Shown here piece by piece: positions 1-5,496 of a DNA stretch of 6,423 bases. This DNA is from Egerieenecus sp048201975 (GTDB taxonomy: Bacteria; Bacillota; Clostridia; Christensenellales; Aristaeellaceae). How positions within the stretch are numbered: the stretch's first letter is position 1; each line of letters opens with the position of its first letter. Location of the stretch: the NCBI GenBank assembly GCA_048201975.1, contig DBFBGQ010000032.1, positions 1 through 6,423 of the forward strand. The letters are read 5' to 3'. The notes beneath the pieces are model-generated. The model saw only the letters and a list, made by a program, of their open reading frames with translations. It made no database searches and was not told the origin of the DNA. A program made the position numbers and the translations under genes.

Positions 1-911
1 GCCCCGGCGAACATGCACGCGGCAAAGCCCAACAGCCCGCCCAGGGCCAATAGCAGCATCCTGCGGAACTCCCGCATCTCGCCCTTGAAAAAGCGGCTGC
101 TCAGGGGCGCCACCAGGGGCGTATAGATGAAGTTGCAACCCGCCTGGATGATCACCGCCGGCGTGGACACCGAGCCGAAGAATCCCAGCAGCTCGCTGCC
201 GTGGTACATCTCCAGGAAGTAGCGGGGAATGGCCGCCAGCAGGGTGAGCAGGGCGGAGTTGAGCATCAGGGGCCAGGCCTCCCGCAGCAGGGGGAGGCTT
301 GCCCGCAGGCTCACGTGCAGGCGGAAGTCCGTCAGCGCCTTCACCCGCGCGCCGTCATAAAACGCCACCACCCCCAGGGTGACCAGCGCCATGACCAGCA
401 GGGTCAGGGCAAGGTTCCGGGTGAGATAGAGCATCAGGGCGAAGACCAGCAGCGTGGCCGTGCCGCGGAAGAAGAAGGAGAGCCCCACATAATCAAAGCG
501 GTAGGCCCGCTGCTCCTCGCCGGCCAGCACGTCCACCAGCGCCTCGCCGATGCGGTAAAGCATATAGAAAAATACGCAAAGCATCTGCTCCAGGGAATAC
601 TGCTGGTTGCACAGCAGGAAAATCGCGCACAGGCCAAGGGAGCAGAGGCTGGTGAGCACCCGGGTGGAAATGTACAGCCCGGGACTGTATTTTCCCTTGG
701 CGTCGGACACCTGAAAAATGCGGATACCGAAGGTGGCCAGGGTAAAGAACACGTTGGTCAGGGAAATCGACAGGGACAGGATACCCGCAGCCTCAAAGGA
801 GCACAGGGGAACCACCAGCACCGTCAGCAGCCACTGACAGACCAGATAATACAGCGAGCCCATGGAATGAAAAGCCATGTCCCGCCCCAGGGAGCGTTTC
901 GTATCAGCCAT
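1..911 (-). CDS. Oligosaccharide flippase (Wzx/MOP-like), 3' end outside window
   Basis: Integral membrane protein of the polysaccharide flippase type (MOP superfamily), expected to move lipid-linked glycan units across the cytoplasmic membrane. I translated the minus strand from the ATG at 911: 303 codons stay open to the window edge, so the C-terminal part is missing (family members usually have about 400-500 residues). Hydrophobic segments lie near residues 12-36, 44-63, 84-102, 107-119, 144-163, 167-184, 216-228 and 284-302, a multi-spanning pattern. The soluble-looking stretch around 227-275 (AIPRYFLE, then GSELLGFFGSVSTPAVI) resembles the conserved mid-region of such flippases. The start overlaps the end of the glycosyltransferase gene by 8 bases (ATGGCTGA). 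No good Shine-Dalgarno precedes it, so translation is probably coupled. The fold class is fairly certain; the exact substrate is unknown. Confidence 0.82.
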   Translation of the reverse strand, partial: MADTKRSLGRDMAFHSMGSLYYLVCQWLLTVLVVPLCSFEAAGILSLSISLTNVFFTLATFGIRIFQVSDAKGKYSPGLYISTRVLTSLCSLGLCAIFLLCNQQYSLEQMLCVFFYMLYRIGEALVDVLAGEEQRAYRFDYVGLSFFFRGTATLLVFALMLYLTRNLALTLLVMALVTLGVVAFYDGARVKALTDFRLHVSLRASLPLLREAWPLMLNSALLTLLAAIPRYFLEMYHGSELLGFFGSVSTPAVIIQAGCNFIYTPLVAPLSSRFFKGEMREFRRMLLLALGGLLGFAACMFAG

Positions 912-1905
912 GTTGCTTTTTCTTTCTAGCTTGTTCCCGGTAGCGCATAAAGGCGGGAATCAGCGCGTTGATGATGCGCCAGCGCAGCAGGGGGAAGGGC
1001 CGCGTCAGGCGGTTGAACAGATCGAAGCAGCGGAAGTAGGCGTTCCAGCCCGATTCCATGGGGGCGTCCCGCCAGGGGGTACGGACCAGGGCCGCCAGGT
1101 AGGCGTCCCGGTAGGGATGGCGGTTTCCCTCCCGCCAGGGCCGCTCCTCCCCCAGAAAGTGAATGATGGCCGGGGGTTCGGCGGCCTGGGCATAGGCCTG
1201 CGCCGTGGGGTAGAAGGGCGCTGGGGCGCACATGCGCCGCTGCGCCTCCCAGGGATAATAGATCTGCACCGAGCCATAGTTGTAGCGCGGGGGAAGGGAA
1301 CAGATGCGCCCGGCCAGCGCGCCGTTGAGGGCGTCCTGGTCCGGGGCCATCAGCGCGCCGCCCTTGGCCTGGTAATAGTCCAGGACGGTTTTCTCGACGC
1401 CCTCGGCGCGCCAGCGGTCCAGGTCAATGAGCAGCACCCCCGCGTTGAAGTAGGGCTGATCCGGGGCCAGGCCCAGCTCCAGCTTGCGGCTGCGGCGGAC
1501 CGTGGGCTCCTGCACCATGGCCAGGGGGCAGCCCTGCATGTCGAAGCGCTCCAGGGGGGAGAGGTCCTCCAGGGGCAGGGTGTCGCAGTCCAGGTACAGC
1601 ACCCGGTGAATCTCCGCCGGGAGAACGCGGCCCACAAACAGCCGGGCCAGGGTGCTCAGGGCAAAGCCCCGGGAATTCACGGAAAAATCGAACCATTTCC
1701 GCAGGTCGCCCAGCTCCCAGACGCGCAGCGTCCGGCCGAAGGGCGCCAGGGCTTCCTGCAGCTGCGCGGCGCCACGCTCGGAGACGCCCATGGACAGCAG
1801 GTGGAAGCTCAGCGCCGAGGTGGGCGGGGTATGCTCGCACAGGGAGACCATGGACGCGGCGGCGTGCCGCAGGTAATTTTCATCCGACGCATACAGGATG
1901 TTCAC
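904..1905 (-). CDS. Glycosyltransferase family 8 protein
   Basis: Predicted retaining glycosyltransferase (GT8, GT-A fold) that transfers a hexose from a nucleotide sugar to a surface glycan acceptor in the cytoplasm; 333 residues. Visible family marks: the N-terminal strand MNILYASDENY followed by a small-residue helix; the metal-binding DxD motif as DCD at residues 106-108 within VLYLDCDTLP; YFNAGVLLIDLDRW at 152-165; DQDALN at 189-194; and a C-terminal HFLGEERPW at 249-257, matching the family HFxGxxKPW signature but with Arg for Lys. The start is a GTG whose last bases overlap the licD-like stop (GTGA). A strong GAGGAGG (1913-1919) sits 7 bases upstream, which supports this start. The C-terminus is basic (ARKKKQHG). 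Donor sugar and acceptor cannot be read from the sequence. Confidence 0.9.
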   Translation of the reverse strand: MNILYASDENYLRHAAASMVSLCEHTPPTSALSFHLLSMGVSERGAAQLQEALAPFGRTLRVWELGDLRKWFDFSVNSRGFALSTLARLFVGRVLPAEIHRVLYLDCDTLPLEDLSPLERFDMQGCPLAMVQEPTVRRSRKLELGLAPDQPYFNAGVLLIDLDRWRAEGVEKTVLDYYQAKGGALMAPDQDALNGALAGRICSLPPRYNYGSVQIYYPWEAQRRMCAPAPFYPTAQAYAQAAEPPAIIHFLGEERPWREGNRHPYRDAYLAALVRTPWRDAPMESGWNAYFRCFDLFNRLTRPFPLLRWRIINALIPAFMRYREQARKKKQHG

Positions 1906-2750
1906 GGCGTATCCTCCTCAAATTTCAGCACGGCAGGGGGATGGTTGTGACGCTCCTCGGGCGCGGGCAGGCGCATATAGTCGTGGTAATAGGCCGTCAG
2001 GTAGGCGTGGCTGTCCGCAGGCACGGGCAGTTCGCCCTCCATGAAGGGCAGGGAGGAGGCAGGGAAGAGCAGCGGCGTGGGCAGGAGCGTATCCTGGGGA
2101 CGCATGTCCGCCACATCCACCAGCAGCCCGGCGTCCGGGTATTTGGTTGCCCAGCGCAGGTAGCGGCGGTACATCCGCTCCCGGTTCTGGCCCGTGAGCC
2201 TCAGCAGGCCGTGGCCCAGCAGGCAGGCCAGGCGCAGGGGAACCGCCCGCAGGCCCGTTACCCCCTCCGGCAGGCTGGGGTTACGGTATTGGGCCAGGGT
2301 GGTCAGCCGGGCGTAAAGGAAACAGCGGCGTTGCTGGCGGCGCTGCTCCGCCTCCTCCTCGGGCGCGAAGTCCAGGGGGAAAATATCAATGTAGATGCCG
2401 CAGTGATAGGTGCGCTCCTGGTGGCTGGCCTCCAGGAAGGTGGTGTTTCGCCGGCAGAGCTTGGCAAAGGTCAGGGTATAGCCGGGGGTGTACTCCGGGC
2501 ACAGCAGCTCCAGCTCCTGGGGAAGCCGGTCCCGCAGGGCCAGCAACTTGTTGTAGTCCTCGCGGAGCAGGCCTACGTCCATGTCGTCGTCCCAGGGGAT
2601 GAAGCCGCCGTGGCGTACCGCGCCCAGCACGGTGCCGTACAGGGAGACGGCGGCTATGCCGTTCTCGTGGCAGAAGGTGAAGAAAGCCTTTGCGATGGCA
2701 AATTCCGTTCGCTGAAGGCGCTGTAGCGTTTCCGGTGCGTAGTCGGCCAT
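1902..2750 (-). CDS. LicD family phosphotransferase
   Basis: LicD/fukutin-type nucleotidyltransferase-fold protein. Characterised relatives transfer phosphocholine or another phosphorylated group to sugars of teichoic acids or surface polysaccharides. Family marks in the 282-residue product: SLYGTVLGAVRHGGFIPWDDDMDVGL at about 36-61, including the WDDDMD metal-binding Asp cluster (53-58); CGIYIDIFPLDF at 117-128; and the closing YLTAYYHDYMRLPAPEER at 250-267 followed by HNHP. The frame is open further upstream to 2828, but that start would overlap the promoter -35. ATG 2750 has an AAAGGA (2761-2766) 10 bases upstream and begins right at the conserved part, so I chose it. It is first in an operon with a GT8 transferase and a flippase, which fits decoration of an exported glycan. 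Phosphocholine as the group transferred is not established; no choline uptake or kinase genes are visible here. Confidence 0.92.
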   Translation of the reverse strand: MADYAPETLQRLQRTEFAIAKAFFTFCHENGIAAVSLYGTVLGAVRHGGFIPWDDDMDVGLLREDYNKLLALRDRLPQELELLCPEYTPGYTLTFAKLCRRNTTFLEASHQERTYHCGIYIDIFPLDFAPEEEAEQRRQQRRCFLYARLTTLAQYRNPSLPEGVTGLRAVPLRLACLLGHGLLRLTGQNRERMYRRYLRWATKYPDAGLLVDVADMRPQDTLLPTPLLFPASSLPFMEGELPVPADSHAYLTAYYHDYMRLPAPEERHNHPPAVLKFEEDTP

Positions 2751-2779
2751 GGCGCGGATATCCTTTCTGCGTTGCTTTG

Positions 2780-2809
2780 GTGCTAAGGGCGTACACGTCA
2801 TTATAGCAC
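2780..2809. promoter_or_regulatory. Inverted repeat overlapping the licD promoter -10 (possible operator)
   Basis: GTGCTA (2780-2785) and TAGCAC (2804-2809) form a 6-base inverted repeat separated by 18 bases. One arm overlaps the TATAAT of the minus-strand promoter and the other lies in the early transcribed region. It could be a repressor site or a leader hairpin, but such short arms can occur by chance. Confidence 0.2.
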
Positions 2810-2828
2810 AGGCGTTCTTTTGGCGCAA
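2800..2828 (-). promoter_or_regulatory. SigA-type promoter of the licD-GT8-flippase operon
   Basis: On the minus strand a perfect TATAAT (2805-2800) is preceded by TG one base upstream (extended -10). It is spaced 17 bases from TTGCGC (2828-2823), which matches TTGACA at the first three positions. Transcription would begin near 2793, giving a leader of about 43 bases before the ATG at 2750. The rest of the 176-base divergent intergenic region (2751-2926) shows no plus-strand promoter of similar quality for the GH13 gene. Confidence 0.7.
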
Positions 2829-2926
2829 TCACCGGCAGGAAAGCGGCGGAGCGCGTCGTATTTTCCCAAGCAGAAGGGGCGGCCGCGCGCGGGCGCGGCA
2901 CGCATCGAAAAGGAGGTTGCTGCAAC

Positions 2927-4456
2927 ATGCGTATGCCGCAGTGGTTTAGCCGGGCGATTGCCTATGAAATCTATCCGCAGAGCTTTCTGGATACCAACGG
3001 GGACGGCATCGGGGATCTGCGCGGCGTGATGGACAAGCTGGACTATGTGCGCTCCCTGGGGTGCGACACCATCTGGCTCAATCCCTGCTTTGACTCGCCC
3101 ATGCAGGATGCGGGCTATGACGTGCGGGACTACCGGAAGGTGGCGCCCCGCTATGGAACCAATGAGGATCTGGAGGAGCTGTTCCGCCAGGCCCACGCCC
3201 GGGGCATGCACATTTTGCTGGACCTGGTGCCGGGACACACCAGCGACCAACACCCCTGGTTCCGCCAGAGCCAGCAGCACCAGCGCAACGAGTACAGCGA
3301 CCGCTACGTTTGGACGGGCAACGCCTTTGACAAGCCCGGGGAATATAACTGGATCTGTGGCACCACCCAGCGTAACGGCTGCGCGCTGATCAACTTTTTC
3401 GACATGCAGCCGGCGCTGAACTACGGCTTCGCCCACGTGCGCTATGCCTGGCAAATGGATTGGCGGGACAGCCGCTGCCAGGCCACCATGGACGAGATGA
3501 TCGACGTGATGCGCTTCTGGCTGAGCAAGGGCTGCGACGGCTTCCGGGTGGACATGGCCGGCAGTTTGGTCAAGGATGATCCGGGCAAGGAGGCCACCAG
3601 CGCGCTGTGGCGGCGGGCCCAGGAGATGTTGGCGGCGGAGTTCCCCCAGGCGGTGCTGGTGGCGGAGTGGAGCGATCCGGAGGAGGCGCTGTGCAAGGCG
3701 CAGTTCCAGGGGGACTTCTACCTGAACCACGACGGCCCACGGGGCAGCGGCTACCGCACCCTCATGCGGGACGGCGCCCGGAGCTACTTCCGCAAGGAAG
3801 CGCGGGGAGACCTGGACCGCTTCCTGAATGAATATATGCACCGCTATCTGCTCAGCCGGGACAGCGGCTACATCTGCCTGATCACCGGCAATCACGACAC
3901 CCGGCGGGCGGCCCTGGAGCTGGACGCCTCCGAGCTGAAAATGGCCTATAGCCTGCTGTTCACCCTGCCTGGGGTACCCTTTGTCTACGCCGGGGACGAA
4001 ATCGGCATGCGCCACCTGTTCCTTCCCAGCAAGGAGGGCGGCTATGACCGCACCGGCGACCGCACCCCCTTGCAATGGGATCATTCACCCCAGTACGGCT
4101 TCTCCACCTGCCAGGATACCTATTTGCCCCAGGATCTTTCGGCGGACGCGCCCACCGTGGCCGACCAGGAGGCCGACGCGGATTCCCTGCTGCGCTATGT
4201 TCGCGCGCTGCTGCATTTCCGCCGGGATATGCCGGAGCTGCAGGCGGACGCACCCTTTGAGCCGGTGTGGACGGGTCAGGGCGGATATCCCTTCGTCTAC
4301 CGGCGGGGGGATGTGATGCTGGCGCTGAACGCTGCCCAGGATGCACGGGAGATCCCCTTCCGGGTGAACGCGCCGCTGTTCCGCATGGGCGAAGTCTCCC
4401 CCACGGAGGCTGGCGCGCAGTTGAGCGGCCAGAGCTTCTTCATCTGGCGAGTATAA
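2927..4456 (+). CDS. GH13 family alpha-glucosidase-like enzyme
   Basis: Glycoside hydrolase family 13 (alpha-amylase superfamily) enzyme of 509 residues, with no signal peptide, so probably cytoplasmic and acting on imported maltodextrin- or isomaltose-type oligosaccharides. Domain order: (beta/alpha)8 barrel with the calcium-type loop DTNGDGIGDL (22-31); region I DLVPGHTS (99-106); QPALNY (161-166); nucleophile region GFRVDMA (205-211, Asp209); acid/base region LVAEWSD (244-250, Glu247); transition-state region TGNHDTRR (320-327, Asp324); then GDRTPLQWD (377-385), typical of oligo-1,6-glucosidase and trehalose-synthase relatives. A short all-beta C-terminal domain follows from about 440. The start has AGGAGG (2911-2916) 10 bases upstream; a second ATG at 2933 is less well placed. 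It is divergent from the glycan operon, stands alone, and ends before a strong terminator. Region I has Gly103 where Asn is usual. Hydrolase versus transglycosylase activity cannot be decided here. Confidence 0.93.
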   Translation: MRMPQWFSRAIAYEIYPQSFLDTNGDGIGDLRGVMDKLDYVRSLGCDTIWLNPCFDSPMQDAGYDVRDYRKVAPRYGTNEDLEELFRQAHARGMHILLDLVPGHTSDQHPWFRQSQQHQRNEYSDRYVWTGNAFDKPGEYNWICGTTQRNGCALINFFDMQPALNYGFAHVRYAWQMDWRDSRCQATMDEMIDVMRFWLSKGCDGFRVDMAGSLVKDDPGKEATSALWRRAQEMLAAEFPQAVLVAEWSDPEEALCKAQFQGDFYLNHDGPRGSGYRTLMRDGARSYFRKEARGDLDRFLNEYMHRYLLSRDSGYICLITGNHDTRRAALELDASELKMAYSLLFTLPGVPFVYAGDEIGMRHLFLPSKEGGYDRTGDRTPLQWDHSPQYGFSTCQDTYLPQDLSADAPTVADQEADADSLLRYVRALLHFRRDMPELQADAPFEPVWTGQGGYPFVYRRGDVMLALNAAQDAREIPFRVNAPLFRMGEVSPTEAGAQLSGQSFFIWRV

Positions 4457-4502
4457 GCATCCATTGGAAAGGGCGGAGATGCCTATCCTGCCGCCCGTTG
4501 TC

Positions 4503-4570
4503 CCGCAGGCCCCGGCGAGGAGCTTCCTCCCGGAGCCTGCGGCTTTTCCTGCCCAGGAAAAATTTTTTTT
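4503..4570 (+). terminator. Two-hairpin Rho-independent terminator after the GH13 gene
   Basis: The first stem pairs CCGCAGGC (4503-4510) with GCCTGCGG (4535-4542) and continues inside with CCGG/CCGG and GAGGA/TCCTC around a short GCT loop. It is followed at once by a second stem, TTTTCCT (4544-4550) with AGGAAAA (4555-4561), loop GCCC, and then a run of eight T (4563-4570). The pair should separate the GH13 transcript from the signalling operon downstream. An additional weaker stem, GGGCGG (4471-4476) with CCGCCC (4491-4496), lies just upstream and has no T run. Confidence 0.8.
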
Positions 4571-4577
4571 GCGCCGG

Positions 4578-4604
4578 TGAGCGGATTGCGCCTTTTCGGC
4601 CGTA
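4578..4604 (+). promoter_or_regulatory. Weak ECF-type promoter candidate upstream of the signalling operon
   Basis: No convincing SigA -35/-10 pair lies between the terminator and the ATG at 4651. TGAGCG (4578-4583) and CGTA (4601-4604), 17 bases apart, loosely resemble Gram-positive ECF promoters (TGAAAC, about 16 bases, CGTA) and would give a leader of roughly 40 bases. Only three -35 bases match, so this is a candidate for autoregulation and nothing more. Confidence 0.2.
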
Positions 4605-4650
4605 TTGAAGGCAAAAGGGATTTTTCCCCAAAGGCAAGGAGGAACGAAGC

Positions 4651-4989
4651 ATGAAAAAATTGTTGGCGGTTGTGGCGGTCATTGGCGTGCTGGCGGTTTG
4701 CGTTTCCGGAGCGCTGGCGGCAGGCGGCTGCCGGTGGGGCGCGGCGTGCGCGCGCCAGGATGCGTGCTGCCGGTATGCGGACGAAGACGGGGACGGCCAG
4801 TGCGACTGGTGCGGCCAGTGCGACTGGTGGGACCAGTACGGCCAGTATGTATGCCAGGGAGCTACCGATGAGGACGGGGACGGCCAGTGCGACTGGTGCG
4901 ACTGGTGCGGCCAATACGGCGGCTGGCAGCACACTGGAAGCGGCCTTGGGCAAGGGAATCAAAACGGTCACGGCGGCCGGGGAGGCTGA
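4651..4989 (+). CDS. Small secreted Cys-rich protein with Asp-rich loop/CxxCxxC repeats
   Basis: I do not recognise a named family for this 112-residue protein. Residues 1-23 are a clear Sec signal peptide (MKK, hydrophobic core, ALA before Ala24). There is no lipobox, so the product is likely released or surface-associated. The mature part has 11 Cys. Two copies of DEDGDGQCDWC (44-54 and 73-83) resemble EF-hand, dockerin or thrombospondin type 3 calcium loops (Asp at loop positions 1, 3, 5 and 9, Gly at 6). Each runs directly into CxxCxxC (51/54/57 and 80/83/86). The tail (87-112) is Gly-rich, with QNGHGGRGG at the end. AGGAGG (4637-4642) is 8 bases before the ATG. It is first in a cluster with an ECF sigma factor and its anti-sigma protein, so it may be the signal, a target, or an accessory of that system. 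Metal or disulfide binding is inferred from composition only. Confidence 0.8.
   Translation: MKKLLAVVAVIGVLAVCVSGALAAGGCRWGAACARQDACCRYADEDGDGQCDWCGQCDWWDQYGQYVCQGATDEDGDGQCDWCDWCGQYGGWQHTGSGLGQGNQNGHGGRGG
4786..4900 (+). repeat. Direct DNA repeats inside the Cys-rich gene
   Basis: A 28-base stretch at 4786-4813 recurs exactly at 4873-4900, 87 bases (29 codons) later and in the same frame. A 17-base core of it (GGCCAGTGCGACTGGTG) also recurs at 4813-4829, 18 bases after its first copy at 4795. The near-perfect identity at DNA level suggests recent duplication, or slippage/recombination that varies the number of protein repeats. Confidence 0.9.
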
Positions 4990-5013
4990 CGCCGGTAAGG
5001 GTGGGATGAGGGG

Positions 5014-5496
5014 ATGCGCAGCGAGCAAGAGGTGGACGACGCCCTGGAACGGTACGCGGATATGGTGCGGCGGCTCTGCATGGTGCATCTGAAAAATTAC
5101 GCCGATACCGAGGATATTTTTCAGACGGTGTTTTTGAAATACGCCTTGCGCGCCGCGGCCTTTGAAAGCCCGGAGCACGAAAAAGCCTGGCTCATCCGCG
5201 TGACCATCAATGCGTGCCGGGATGTGCTGAGGAGCTTTTTCCGCAGCCGGACGGTGTCCCTGGAGCAACTGGCAGAAATGCCTGCGCAGGCGCCTTCGGG
5301 GCACCGGGAGGTGCTGGAGGCCGTGCTGTCGCTTCCGCTGAAATACCGGGAGGTGGTTTATCTGCATTTTTACGAGAACTACACCGCCCCGCAGATCGGC
5401 CGCATCCTGGGCAAGAACGTGAATACGGTGTACACATGGCTGACGCGGGCGAAGGGGATGCTGCGGGAAAAGCTGGGAGGCGAGCTGGATGCGTGA
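5014..5496 (+). CDS. ECF-type RNA polymerase sigma factor
   Basis: A 160-residue sigma-70 family factor of the extracytoplasmic function group: it has only regions 2 and 4. Region 2 spans about 12-78, with DTEDIFQTVFLKY (31-43, core-binding helix) and HEKAWLIRVTINACRDVLRS (55-74, -10 recognition side). A short linker of about 25 residues follows, then region 4 at about 98-155 (LSLPLKYREVVYLHFYENYT, then the helix-turn-helix APQIGRILGKNVNTVYTWLTRAK). It should direct RNA polymerase to stress-type promoters, possibly including that of its own operon. An in-frame stop at 4996 leaves 5014 as the practical ATG. The Shine-Dalgarno is poor (AAGGG about 12 bases away, AGGGG directly abutting), so yield may be kept low or coupled to the upstream gene, which ends 24 bases before. 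The stop overlaps the anti-sigma start by 8 bases, the usual sigma/anti-sigma layout. Confidence 0.93.
   Translation: MRSEQEVDDALERYADMVRRLCMVHLKNYADTEDIFQTVFLKYALRAAAFESPEHEKAWLIRVTINACRDVLRSFFRSRTVSLEQLAEMPAQAPSGHREVLEAVLSLPLKYREVVYLHFYENYTAPQIGRILGKNVNTVYTWLTRAKGMLREKLGGELDA

Noticed and set aside
877..2726. Long plus-strand open frames opposite the GT8 and licD-like genes
   Set aside because: The minus-strand products have diagnostic motifs (DxD, WDDDMD). The plus-strand products have none and are Gly/Gln/Val/Arg-rich shadows.
2751..2828. Extended N-terminus for the licD-like protein starting at 2828
   Set aside because: This start would lie at the -35 of the only good promoter, has no Shine-Dalgarno, and adds 26 residues not resembling the family. 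ATG 2750 has AAAGGA 10 bases upstream.
2801..4084. Long open frame on the minus strand (427 codons) opposite the GH13 gene
   Set aside because: It is antisense to a gene with every GH13 motif, has no family features or ribosome binding site, and its composition is rich in Ala/Gln/His/Val as expected for a shadow of GC-rich coding DNA.
4584..4592. GATTGCGCC shared between this site and the licD promoter -35 region (minus strand)
   Set aside because: Nine shared bases with no matching -10 at the right distance here; most likely coincidence in GC-rich DNA.
4626..4648. SigI-like promoter elements (CCCC...CGAA) just before the Cys-rich gene
   Set aside because: The CGAA sits between the Shine-Dalgarno and the ATG, so a transcript starting after it would lack a ribosome binding site.
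4651..4702. Possible lipoprotein processing at Cys17 of the small protein
   Set aside because: The residues before Cys17 are Leu-Ala-Val; Val at -1 does not fit a lipobox, whereas ALA before Ala24 fits signal peptidase I well.
4670..5092. Alternative plus-strand frame over the Cys-rich gene (140 codons)
   Set aside because: It has no ribosome binding site, gives Thr/Ala/Gly low-complexity repeats that merely mirror the DNA repeats, and overlaps the sigma gene start in another frame.
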